Source: Azolla caroliniana
Lineage: Eukaryota; Polypodiophyta
DNA length: 64,000 nt
NCBI GenBank assembly: GCA_043228905.1
Contig: JBHGNT010000010.1
Span: 10,788,001 to 10,852,000, forward strand
Reading direction: 5' to 3'
This document shows positions 1 to 9,223 of this stretch, piece by piece. Within the stretch, counting starts at the first letter, position 1. Every line of letters starts with the position of its first letter. The position numbers were made by a program, and so were the translations under genes. The notes beneath the pieces were generated by a model that saw nothing but the letters and a program-made list of their open reading frames with translations, was not told where the DNA came from and did not search any database.

Positions 1-215
1 CATCCACATTGCCGAACTTGAGGGGGAGTACTATGAGCAACACACGCACTATACGCAATTGATCGAGTATGCAATGATACGTGAGTATGCAACACGTAGT
101 TAATCAAACCGAGCACGAAGCCGAAAGGCCGAACAATCCAATTCAAGGATTACGAACATCGGAAGCCGGATTCCGAAGACCGAACCGACAGATGGAAGTT
201 GTGTTCAAAGGGGCG
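1..215 (+). mobile_element. Remnant of a Ty1/copia element: 3' end before the LTR
   Basis: The stretch has the look of a copia 3' non-coding end. A polypurine tract of the form CTTGAGGGGGAGT lies at about 18-30, and a second purine run (AAAGGGG) lies just before the TGTTGAG that opens the following LTR at 216. No coding frame of useful length is present. The rest of the element lies before the window. The assignment rests on the polypurine tract and on the LTR-like sequence that follows it. Confidence 0.5.
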
Positions 216-620
216 TGTTGAGAGTCGAACTCAACTTCCCATAGTAATAGGTTTCACACTAGCTCATGGTTATACCATGCCAGTTTTGTAAATAGTAGAA
301 AGGGCACCTGCCCTAGTTTAGTTAGTATTTAAACCAACCCCTTGTAACTTAGTTACTGTTGGAGGTATTTTGGTTAATGTAACATACAATCGTTTCTCTC
401 TCTCTCTCTCTAGTAACGTCTCTTTCTACCGTTGTCGTCGTCGTCTGTTGTCGTCACCTGTTGCCATTGTTGCCGTCACCGTTGTCGTAGTTCTTGGTCG
501 TCGCTGCTGCCGCCGCCGTTGTCGTGTGTAGTCGTTGGCACTGTCATCGTTGTCCATCCCCACTATCACCTACGCTTCTGACGACGTAATCGGCTGAAGC
601 ATACATGTCCTTCTAGACTC
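216..620 (+). repeat. Probable 3' LTR and flank of the copia remnant
   Basis: The sequence opens with TGTTGAGAGTCGAACTCAAC, an LTR start with a short inverted repeat that resembles the start of the Copia-4 LTR. A TATA-like TATTTAAA lies near 328-335 and a CT run near 393-410. From about 425 to 545 it is an imperfect GTC/GTT/GCC trinucleotide-rich stretch. The right boundary is not visible; part of this stretch could be the 5' leader of the LINE that continues after Copia-1. No tRNA-primer site follows, so it is not a 5' LTR. Confidence 0.45.
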
Positions 621-625
621 GAACC

Positions 626-1310
626 TGTTGGGATTTCGGTCCCTCCGGATGGGATGTCCGGAGATGAATGACGGCAAGCCCGGTTGCGGTTACGGAACCG
701 GATGATGAAGAGTACCCGGCATGAAGCCGGATGAAGAGTACCCGGCTACGGATCCGGATGATGAAGACCCCGGCTACGGAGCCGAATGCTGAAGACCCCG
801 GCTACGGAGCCGGATGACGAATGTACCCGGAGAGAGATCCGGATGCGGGGACATATTTGTGAATATGTTTTCCAAGAGCCCTTTGAGGCTATATTTGTAA
901 ATAGTCCGAAAGTCATATGTGTATAAATATGACTTAGGGCAAACTGTTTAGTGCTGCTGGCTGTATGTTGTTGTCTATTGTGTATTGCCACTCTTATGTG
1001 TGCAAGAGTGAAGAGAGCAGTCGAGAGAGAGAGAGTGAGAGAGAGACGAAGAGGTCGTTGCCTCTGTGTATTACCGCCGCCTGTGGCGAAGACAGTGAGC
1101 TCAAGGTTGTTGCCTTGTAGCTTCACCATTGTACATCTCTGTTTATAGTGATAGTTGGAGTCTGAGGACTCCCGTGGTTTTTCCCATTTAGGGTTTTCCA
1201 CGTAAAACATCCTGTGTACTCTTCTCTCTATTGTCCTCGTGCATTTTGTATTTCCTGTTTTCTGTGAGTTGATCCTATTCCTCGGTTGTGGCCGAGCACT
1301 GTGAACGACA
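626..1310 (+). repeat. 5' LTR of Copia-1
   Basis: It begins TGTTGGGATTTCGGTCCC and ends GTGAACGACA. It differs from the 3' LTR mainly by an extra 26-bp copy of an ATGAAGCCGG...CCCGGC unit near 719-744, beside a set of short repeats built on GGATGATGAAG / CCCGGCTACGGA. The second half carries a GA-rich run (about 1021-1046). A small ORF on its plus strand at 951-1148 is LTR sequence, not a gene. Confidence 0.95.
922..929 (+). promoter_or_regulatory. TATA box of the Copia-1 LTR
   Basis: TATAAATA lies in the middle of the LTR, as expected for the retrotransposon pol II promoter. The same motif is in the 3' LTR (about 5697-5704), and also in Copia-2 and Copia-5 LTRs in the matching orientation. 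The start of transcription is inferred to lie about 30 bases downstream. Confidence 0.6.
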
Positions 1311-1313
1311 AAG

Positions 1314-1325
1314 TGGTATCAGAGC
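1314..1325 (+). other. Primer binding site of Copia-1 (initiator tRNA-Met)
   Basis: TGGTATCAGAGC, the standard complement to the 3' end of plant initiator tRNA-Met used by copia elements, lies three bases after the 5' LTR. Confidence 0.95.
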
Positions 1326-1341
1326 GACGGTAACACAGAAA

Positions 1342-4300
1342 ATGGAAGGCGGCGGTAGTGGGCCTCCGGGCATGATGGTGTTGAACTCACAGAACTACGC
1401 CGACTGGAAGATAAAGATGGAAGACCTTCTCATCGTCCGAGACCTGTACGAACCGATCGACAATGCCGAGATACCCAAGGGAGTAATAGAGTCGGAGTGG
1501 AAGCTCCTGAACCGGAAAGCCGTAGCGACGATCCGGCAATATGTCGATGTAAGTGTCCTGCAACATGTGGCGAATGGTACGAACGCCTATGAGATGTGGC
1601 AGAAGCTGTCCGAACTGTATGAGAGGAAGAATGCTCTGACCCGGACCTCCCTGATGAGGAAGATAGTGAATCTTAAGTACCGGGACGGCGAGAGCATGGT
1701 CGAACACGTCAGCACGTTCATGGGATTCGTGAACCAGCTTGCGGCGATCAAGTTCCCGTTGGATGACGCAATGCAAGCCATCATGCTGATGTGTACCCTT
1801 CCGGAGAGCTGGGAGAACTTGGTAGTTACTCTCAGCACCTCCTGTAAGGAAGAGAACTTGTCTTTACTAACGGTAAAGACAAGTATTCTAAATGAAGAAG
1901 CGCGTCGGAGAGATAAAGAACCGGTCTCCGACTCGAAGGCGCTGCTTACCGAATCGGAACGGGGAAGACAACGGAACCGGAGTCCGCAAAGACGGGAGAA
2001 GTCGGGGACACGGTCGCAGTCGAGGGGAAGACCTACATGCTTCTACTGTGGGAAGCCGGGGCACTTCCAGAAGAACTGTTGGCATTTCTGGAAAGACAAC
2101 GGAACCGACGGTACCGATTCGAAGAAGTCACCGGAGCGAAACGGTGCATACCGGGGAGCCGCGGACCGGAGAGGTCCGGATCGGCGAGGGCAGGACCAGA
2201 AAGGAACGACGGCACTCGCGGCAAGTGAAGAAGAGATAATGCTCATTACCGAAGAGAGGGAGCTGAACCTTGCCGGTGAAGAGATGACCTGGGTGGTCGA
2301 TTCCGGAGCGTCGTTCCACCTGACCCCGGAGAAGAAATACTTCTCATCCTACACAGCCGGTGAGCACGGCTGTGTCCGGATGGGAAATGAAGGTACATGC
2401 CGGATTGCCGGCATAGGAGACGTGTGGCTGATGACATCAACCGGATGCAAGATGCTGCTGAAGGATGTCCGACACGTTCCGGAGGTTCGATTGAACCTGA
2501 TTTCGGCCGGCAGGCTAGACGATGAAGGCTACACGGGTAGCATCCGGAACGGTGTCATGAAGTTCAGCAAAGGGAGCCTGATAGTGGCTCGGGCCCGGAA
2601 GGTCAACACACTGTACCTGATGAATTCCCCGCTATGTCTGGAGGAGCTGAACGTGGCAGCTGACAGTACCGGTGAGCTGTGGCACAAGAGACTGTGCCAC
2701 ATGAGTGTGAAGGGGATGAAGAGGCTTGCAGAAGACAACCTTATTCCAGTGAAGCATGTGCACCTGGAGAAGTGCACCGATTGCCTGGCCGGTAAGCAGA
2801 ACCGAACCTCATTCCATTCAAGGCCACCGACGAGACGTAGCGCACCATTGGAGTTGGTGCACACTGACGTGTGTCAAGTAGAAACGAAGTCACATGGCGG
2901 AGCCCAGTACTTCGTGACATTCATTGATGACCACAGCCGGAAGCTGTGGACGGCACCGTTGAAGACAAAGGACCAAGTATTGTCCGTCTTCAAAGAACTC
3001 CACGCGAGAGTGGAAAGAGAATCCGGCAAGAAGCTGAAAGCGATACGAGCGGATAACGGAGGGGAATACCGGGGGCAGTTCGAGGAGTATTGCCGTTCGA
3101 TGGGAATCCGGCTCGAGTTTACTGTGCCGAAGACGCCGGAACTGAACGGGCTGGCCGAGAGGATGAATCGGACCATAATGGAGAGGGTCCGGAGTATGCT
3201 GGCGCATGCGAAATTACCCAAGGGGTTTTGGGCTGAGGCAATGTCGACGGCGACATACGTGATAAACAGATCACCCTCAGTACCTTTGGACGGAGACACG
3301 CCGCAGAGAGTGTGGACCGGTAGGGAAGTATCCTACCGGCATCTGAAGGTGTTCGGGTGTCTCACATACGTGCATGTGGCAAAGGACCGGAGAGGAAAGT
3401 TAGATCCAAAGACCCGGCCATGCATATTCCTCGGTTACGGCGACGACGAGTTCGGCTACCGAGTATGGGACCCGGTCGACAAAAAGATATTCCGGAGTCG
3501 TGATATCATCTTCATGGAGGACAAGACACTCACCGACTGGGAGTCGGAGAAGAAGATGAAGAGCTCCAAGTCGACCGGTGAGGATCAACTCTACGAGGAG
3601 CAGTCCCGACCGGCAAGGAACCGGTTAGCACTCGAGGATCCGGCCGAAGACGGTGAAGAAACAGAACCGGCCGAGGAAGATGAAACTGATACCGGAACCG
3701 GCCCCGATCCCGAAATGGATTCGGATGAACAGGAAACGGAGGAGCCGGTTACCGAAGCTCCGGAACGGAGATATCCTCTAAGAGAGAGAAGGGCCCCCCG
3801 GAGATTTCCGGAACCAGAGCACGTGCTGCTAACCGACGAGGGGGAGCCAGAGAGTTTTGAAGAAGCAAAACTTGACACCCATAGCCGCAGGTGGTTAAGT
3901 GCCATGCAGGAGGAGATGGATTCCCTGCATGAGAACCACATATATGAACTTGTGGAGTTGCCGAAAGGAAAGCGGGCACTTCGAAACAAGTGGGTGTTCA
4001 AGCTGAAACCGGGAGATGCCGGAAACCCCCCGAGATACAAATCCAGGATCGTGGTGAAGGGGTTCCATCAGAAGAAGGGGGTCGACTTCGACGAGATATT
4101 TGCCCCGGTAGTGAAGATGACCTCCATCCGGACGGTGCTGAGCATAGCGGCAAGCATGGACCTCGAGGTAGAACAGATGGACGTGAAGACGGCATTCCTT
4201 CACGGTGACCTCGAAGAAGAGATCTACATGCAGCAACCGGAAGGATTCGAGAAGAAAGGGAAGGAGCACCTGGTGTGCCGGTTGAAGAAGAGCCTTTACG

Positions 4301-5415
4301 GACTGAAGCAGGCTCCCCGGCAGTGGTACCGGAAGTTCGACTCTTTCATGACCGTCAAAGGGTACCACAAAACGCAGTCCGATCACTGCGTGTTTGTGAA
4401 GAAGTTCGAAGGAGGAGACTTTCTAATACTCCTCCTGTACGTGGACGACATGTTGATCGTCGGACGGGACCAGGCCAAGATACGGATGCTGAAGAAAGCG
4501 CTTCACCGAACTTTCTCAATGAAGGACCTGGGTCCAGCGAGGCAAATACTAGGGATGCACATCATCCGGGACCGGAAGAAGAAGCAGTTGTGGCTGTCAC
4601 AGGAGAAGTACGTGACAAAGGTGCTTCACCAGTTCAACATGTCGGAAGCAAGACCGGTCGGGTCAACCCTCCCGGCAAACTGCAAGTTGTCCAGCAAGCA
4701 AAGCCCCAAGACAAAGGCTGAGAAGGAGGACATGATGAAAGTACCATATGCCTCTGCCTTCGGAAGCTTGATGTACGCAATGGTGTGTACAAGACCGGAC
4801 ATAGGATATGCAATCGGAGTGGTGAGCCGGTACATGAGCAATCCCGGCAAAGAGCACTGGAACGCGGCCAAGTGGATACTCCGATACCTGAAGGGCACGG
4901 CAAACGTGTGCCTCCGATTCGGCTCCGGTAAGGCCGAACTCGACGGCTTTACCGATTCGGATATGTCGGCTGATGCAGATACCAGCCGGTCCACATCAGG
5001 GTATGTGATGACGTATGCAGGGGGAGCTGTTTCGTGGCAGTCGAGGCTGCAGAAGACGGTTGCGTTGTCAACCACGGAGGCGGAGTACATGGCGGCTGTT
5101 GAAGCCGGCAAGGAAATAATATGGATGAAGGACTTCATTAGAGAGCTCGGTATCCGGCAGGAGGAGTACCGACTCTACTGCGATAGTCAGAGTGCCATCC
5201 ACCTTGCGAAGAACGCGGCCTACCATTCCCGGACGAAACACATCCAGCGTAGATACCACTGGATCCGGGAAAGGATAGAAGACAAGGAGTTCGTGCTGAC
5301 GAAGATCCACACGGACGAGAACGGGTCGGATATGCTGACCAAGGTGCTCACACCCGACAAGCTGGAAGCATGCCGAAAGAGGATCGGATTGGAGAGACAT
5401 CCCATGCCGAAGTGA
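1342..5415 (+). CDS. gag-pol: Copia-1 gag-pol polyprotein
   Basis: One uninterrupted frame of 1,357 residues from ATG 1342, the first ATG after the primer site. The frame is open upstream into the LTR, but an LTR start is unlikely. Domains in order: Gag with zinc knuckle CX2CX4HX4C at about 233-246; aspartic protease with catalytic DSGAS near 320; GAG-pre-integrase and HHCC finger from about 446; integrase DD35E catalytic core (Asp near 508 and 570, Glu near 605); reverse transcriptase with YVDD near 1033-1036; RNase H from about 1200 to the end. The linker after integrase is acidic and Pro/Glu rich. Length and order are typical of Tnt1/Tork-type copia, and every catalytic residue I looked for is present, so the protein may be functional. 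It would act in cytoplasmic particles, then in the nucleus for integration. Confidence 0.96.
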   Translation: MEGGGSGPPGMMVLNSQNYADWKIKMEDLLIVRDLYEPIDNAEIPKGVIESEWKLLNRKAVATIRQYVDVSVLQHVANGTNAYEMWQKLSELYERKNALTRTSLMRKIVNLKYRDGESMVEHVSTFMGFVNQLAAIKFPLDDAMQAIMLMCTLPESWENLVVTLSTSCKEENLSLLTVKTSILNEEARRRDKEPVSDSKALLTESERGRQRNRSPQRREKSGTRSQSRGRPTCFYCGKPGHFQKNCWHFWKDNGTDGTDSKKSPERNGAYRGAADRRGPDRRGQDQKGTTALAASEEEIMLITEERELNLAGEEMTWVVDSGASFHLTPEKKYFSSYTAGEHGCVRMGNEGTCRIAGIGDVWLMTSTGCKMLLKDVRHVPEVRLNLISAGRLDDEGYTGSIRNGVMKFSKGSLIVARARKVNTLYLMNSPLCLEELNVAADSTGELWHKRLCHMSVKGMKRLAEDNLIPVKHVHLEKCTDCLAGKQNRTSFHSRPPTRRSAPLELVHTDVCQVETKSHGGAQYFVTFIDDHSRKLWTAPLKTKDQVLSVFKELHARVERESGKKLKAIRADNGGEYRGQFEEYCRSMGIRLEFTVPKTPELNGLAERMNRTIMERVRSMLAHAKLPKGFWAEAMSTATYVINRSPSVPLDGDTPQRVWTGREVSYRHLKVFGCLTYVHVAKDRRGKLDPKTRPCIFLGYGDDEFGYRVWDPVDKKIFRSRDIIFMEDKTLTDWESEKKMKSSKSTGEDQLYEEQSRPARNRLALEDPAEDGEETEPAEEDETDTGTGPDPEMDSDEQETEEPVTEAPERRYPLRERRAPRRFPEPEHVLLTDEGEPESFEEAKLDTHSRRWLSAMQEEMDSLHENHIYELVELPKGKRALRNKWVFKLKPGDAGNPPRYKSRIVVKGFHQKKGVDFDEIFAPVVKMTSIRTVLSIAASMDLEVEQMDVKTAFLHGDLEEEIYMQQPEGFEKKGKEHLVCRLKKSLYGLKQAPRQWYRKFDSFMTVKGYHKTQSDHCVFVKKFEGGDFLILLLYVDDMLIVGRDQAKIRMLKKALHRTFSMKDLGPARQILGMHIIRDRKKKQLWLSQEKYVTKVLHQFNMSEARPVGSTLPANCKLSSKQSPKTKAEKEDMMKVPYASAFGSLMYAMVCTRPDIGYAIGVVSRYMSNPGKEHWNAAKWILRYLKGTANVCLRFGSGKAELDGFTDSDMSADADTSRSTSGYVMTYAGGAVSWQSRLQKTVALSTTEAEYMAAVEAGKEIIWMKDFIRELGIRQEEYRLYCDSQSAIHLAKNAAYHSRTKHIQRRYHWIRERIEDKEFVLTKIHTDENGSDMLTKVLTPDKLEACRKRIGLERHPMPK

Positions 5416-5425
5416 AGGGGGAGTT
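5412..5425 (+). other. Polypurine tract of Copia-1
   Basis: GTGAAGGGGGAGTT overlaps the gag-pol stop codon and abuts the 3' LTR; it primes plus-strand DNA synthesis in this element class. Confidence 0.9.
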
Positions 5426-6084
5426 TGTTGGGATTTCAGTCCCTCCGGATGGGATGTCCGGAGATGAATGACGGCAAGCCCGGTTGCGGTTACGGAACCG
5501 GATGATGAAGAGTACCCGGCTACGGATCCGGATGATGAAGACCCCGGCTACGGAGCCGAATGCTGAAGAACCCGGCTACGGAGCCGGATGACGAATGTAC
5601 CCGGAGAGAGATCCGGATGCGGGGACATATTTGTGAATATGTTTTCCAAGAGCCCTTTGAGGCTATATTTGTAAATAGTCCGAAAGTCATATGTGTATAA
5701 ATATGACTTAGGGCAAACTGTTTAGTGCTGCTGGCTGTATGTTGTTGTCTATTGTGTATTGCCACTCTTATGTGTGCAAGAGTGAAGAGAGCAGTCGAGA
5801 GAGAGAGAGTGAGAGAGAGACGAAGAGGTTGTTGCCTCTGTGTATTACCGCCGCCTGTGGCGAAGACAGTGAGCTCAAGGTTGTTGCCTTGTAGCTTCAC
5901 CATTGTACATCTTTGTTTATAGTGATAGTTGGAGTCTGAGGACTCCCGTGGTTTTTCCCATTTAGGGTTTTCCACGTAAAACATCTTGTGTACTCTTCTC
6001 TCTATTGTCCTCGTGCATTTTGTATTTCCTGTTTTCTGTGAGTTGATCCTATTCCTCGGTTGTGGCCGAGCACTGTGAACGACA
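5426..6084 (+). repeat. 3' LTR of Copia-1
   Basis: It starts TGTTGGGATTTCAGTCCC and ends GTGAACGACA, directly followed by the target duplication GAACC at 6085-6089. It is nearly identical to the 5' LTR apart from the 26-bp indel and scattered single-base changes. Confidence 0.95.
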
Positions 6085-6169
6085 GAACCTAGCGTGGAAG
6101 GCATCGATGCTCGGCTAAGTTTTTTCTATCCTCTTTGTCTTTTCTTTCTTTTATCTTTTGATTTACAAC

Positions 6170-6879
6170 ATGACTTCTAAACGAAACCATAAGGAAACAC
6201 ACGAAGAAATTATAAGTAAGGAAGAATTTTTAGATGTCCTTAACTGTTTAGTTAAACTAGAAAAATGGGCAAAAGAGATTGAAGCTAAAAAACAAAAAGA
6301 TAAGGAAGAAAAAGAAGTGCTTCTTGCTGAAATAACAAAACTTAAAGTAGACAACACGAACCTTCAGAAACAAGTTAAGGATCTTGAGACATCTAGGGAA
6401 GATGGTGAAATATCTTCCCTAGAGGATATTAAGGACGAGATCAAAAAGGTTAAGCAAGAGGTTAAAAGCGATATGGAATTAGCAAAAAGTGGGTGGGTTG
6501 ATGTAGTAAAACGTAATATTAAAAAGGAACTAAACGATGAAAATATTGTAAACACTACCCTTGAGAGGAAAAAATGCGTCAAGTTCAATCCCTAAATATA
6601 CGAGTTACTAGGCTCAAGGAAGGGGCATCTCCTGACGAAGATGCACAAACATTAGGGAAAATGTTGGGGTACAAAGCCCTACCAATCACTAAAACTTGGA
6701 GGGTAGGACGTGACACCACTAGGAAAAGAGCTTTGGTCCTTCAGTTTAAGGACTCAGAATCTACAATCGCATTTTTTAAAAAGAGACCAATTCTTCGAGG
6801 ATTGGGCAAGGACCCTATCTGCCTCGATGAAGACCTGACCAAGATGCAAATTGAGCATCATAAAACTTGTATGCCATGA
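6170..6879 (+). pseudogene. LINE ORF1 (coiled coil plus RNA-binding-like part), frameshifted
   Basis: The first frame starts at ATG 6170 and runs to 6595: a Lys/Glu-rich coiled coil of about 140 residues. A second frame, 6574-6879, overlaps it and continues with a part containing a TWRVGRD-type segment and KRALVLQF, resembling the RRM-like half of L1-type ORF1 proteins. The natural protein was probably one chain, now separated by a frameshift near 6575-6595. Homology continues weakly past the stop at 6879 up to ORF2. The role would be RNA binding and chaperoning of the LINE transcript. Family assignment of the second half is by resemblance only. Confidence 0.65.
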
Positions 6880-6996
6880 GTCATACAAGCTCGTACAGAG
6901 GGGCATCGTGCTTTTTATCGAGACAGACGTGTCATAATAAATGATCGCGCCGCCAATTGACGGCGTGTGGCCCATGTTACAGACAATAAACTTAGT

Positions 6997-8564
6997 ATGA
7001 CTTTATGGAACTGTAACGGTGCACTTTGGACACACCCTGGCCATCTAGAGGAGATTTTGAAGGTATCTGACATACTTTTTTTTAGTAGAAACACATCAGA
7101 GCCCAAATCGAGGACTGCCACGAGTTGACGGTTTTCGTTAGGAATCTGTCTTTAGACAAACCTCACATCGACATACTACTAGAGTGTCTGGAGGGGTTGC
7201 GATACTATTTCAGAGAGAGATACATAATAGGATAGAAATACTAAAGAAAGACCCAGAAGCGCGTTTTATGTGGGTGAAAGTCCTCACTAGCAAGGACCAG
7301 GCGATATTTATCGTCGTGTGTTACTTTCCCCCGAAAGGATCCCGGTATAATATGGCTGGAGAGGCAAGTATAGTTGATGAAGGAATGCCGCATGGGCCTT
7401 CTCCATACGAACCTTTATCGGATGACATAATCCGATATTCTTCTCAAGGGGAAGTCTTCCCTGTAGGAGATTTCAATGCGAGAACCCAATCCCGACAATG
7501 CACAATATTTCAAATGGATAGAAACCTCGAAATGGTGAATGTCAACCCTTTAGACTTAGACATAACGCGTACATCAAAGGATCAAGGTGTGGACGCCACA
7601 AGCTTTGGCCATCATCTGCTTGAACTTGGAAGCCGACGCTAGATGATCATATATAATGGCTTAGCCAAGTGGCCGGGCTCGGAAGCGCTCACATGTTTCC
7701 CACATGGAGGAGGGGAAAGCACAGTTGATTACCTAATAGGACGCCCTGAAGCTACCCACATGGTTAACTCCTTCCAGGTGGCCCCATGCCCCATTGGTGC
7801 AGACCATAGCTTCCTATACTTTGAGCTAAAATGTGATACCTCCCATGCCACCAACTCTAGTCAACCAAACCATCACACCATAATACATTTCATGCATGAG
7901 CTCGCTCACATCTACTCTCGACATGTTCAAGCCCATCTCTCCTCTTTTGATTCTTCCTTGCCTTTAGAGAACCTCACTACAGAACTTGCACACACCCTTC
8001 ACTCGGCAGCAATTAGTAGCTTCCCATACACAAAACACTCCAATCATAGTAGAATAGGGTCTATGCCACAGAACAAGTGGTATTACGAGGATTATAGAGA
8101 GTTGTATAGACAACTTAAAGTGTCGCGACTTAGTGGTAATATTTCCTCAATACAGGCTCGAAAAGAGATGCACAAGATGACACGTCGTAAAAGACGAGCT
8201 TGGGAAGCATCCCAATATTGGGAACTCTACCATATGCTCATGAGTAGGGATTGCGCCCTTGCATGGAAGAGACTACGGAAACCGCGACCACGAACACCCA
8301 TCGAGGATCCTAATATTTGGCACACATATATATCGAGAGACTCTACCATGTCCCGAACCAACCACCCATCCCAATGTCTTCCACACCCTGACCTAAAATG
8401 GGGACACTTTTCACGACATCTAGGTTCACGAAGGTCATAAAAAAATTACAACATAGGAAATCTATGTACCACACAAAATTGCGAGCTGAGCACATCATAT
8501 ATGCTCAAGAGTGCCTAGCCCCCTTTCTCACTCTAATCTTCAACTGTGCCCTCGTCGAGGGTTT
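6997..8564 (+). pseudogene. LINE ORF2, 5' part: endonuclease and start of reverse transcriptase
   Basis: The frame starts at ATG 6997 (WNCNGA). Endonuclease/exonuclease/phosphatase motifs follow: VETHQ in a shifted frame after a T run at about 7077-7083, the metal-binding GDFNAR near 7456-7475, and a DHSFL motif near 7801-7815. A stop lies at 7640-7642 and a frame change near 8398-8440, so the part is broken into at least four frames. It ends at 8564, where Copia-2 inserted in the reverse-transcriptase N-terminus; the frame resumes at 14331. This enzyme would nick target DNA to prime reverse transcription. Confidence 0.85.
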
Positions 8565-9213
8565 TGTCGAGAATCAACGCTCCGATTCGCCTTCACCGCT
8601 CGGCCACAACCGAGCAATCACGAATCAATGCAGCAGAAAAATAGGAAACACAGAGAAAGACACGATAACACACGGATTAACGTGGAAAACCCTATACGGG
8701 AAAAACCACGGGAGTGCAAGACTCCAAACTATCACTATACGCGGGAATGTACAATGGCGAGCTGCAAGGCGACGACCTTGAGCTCGCTGTCCTCGCCACA
8801 GGCGGCGGTAATACACAGAGGCAACGACCTCCTCGTCTCTCTCTCTCTCTCTCTCGGCTGCTCTCTTCACTCTCTCTAAGTGAAAAAACAGAAAATGAGC
8901 AACAACAGCAGCAGCAATAAACTGTTTGCCCTAAGTCATATTTATACACATATGACTTTCGGGCTATTTACAAATGTAGCCTCAAGGGCCCTTGGCAAAC
9001 ATATACACAGATATGTTCCCGCATCCGTATCTCTCTCCGGGTACATACGTCATCCGGCTCCGTAACCGGGGTCTTCAGCATCCGGCTCCGTAACCGGGTA
9101 CTCTTCATCCGGCTTCATGCCGGGTACTCTTCATCCTACGGTTCCGTAACAGCCTCCGGGCTTGCCGTCATTCATCTCCGGACATCCCATCCGGAGGGAC
9201 CGAAATCCCAACA
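8565..9213 (-). repeat. 3' LTR of Copia-2
   Basis: On the plus strand it begins TGTCGAGAATC and ends GAAATCCCAACA. It lies next to the reversed polypurine tract (CTCCCCCTTCAC at 9217-9228). A CT-rich run lies at about 8836-8855. Confidence 0.93.
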
Positions 9214-9223
9214 AACTCCCCCT

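Larger units (their letters stand above)
626..6084 (+). mobile_element. Copia-1: complete Tnt1/Tork-like Ty1/copia element
   Basis: The element is full length (5,459 bp) with all expected parts: 5' LTR 626-1310, primer site 1314-1325, one open gag-pol frame 1342-5415, polypurine tract 5412-5425 and 3' LTR 5426-6084. It is flanked by a perfect 5-bp target duplication GAACC at 621-625 and 6085-6089. The two LTRs are nearly identical; their length difference (685 against 659) is fully explained by one 26-bp tandem duplication near 719-744 of the 5' LTR. Intact coding plus matching LTRs means recent insertion. Copia-2, on the other strand, is the same family. Confidence 0.97.

Noticed and set aside
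951-1148. Small ORF in the Copia-1 LTR, also at 5,725-5,922
   Set aside because: It lies wholly in LTR sequence with a GA-repeat-derived Arg/Glu run; repeated only because the LTR is repeated.
3895-4386. Long antisense ORF across Copia-1 reverse transcriptase
   Set aside because: Shadow of the GC-rich coding frame; it appears at the matching place in Copia-2 and has no domain of its own.
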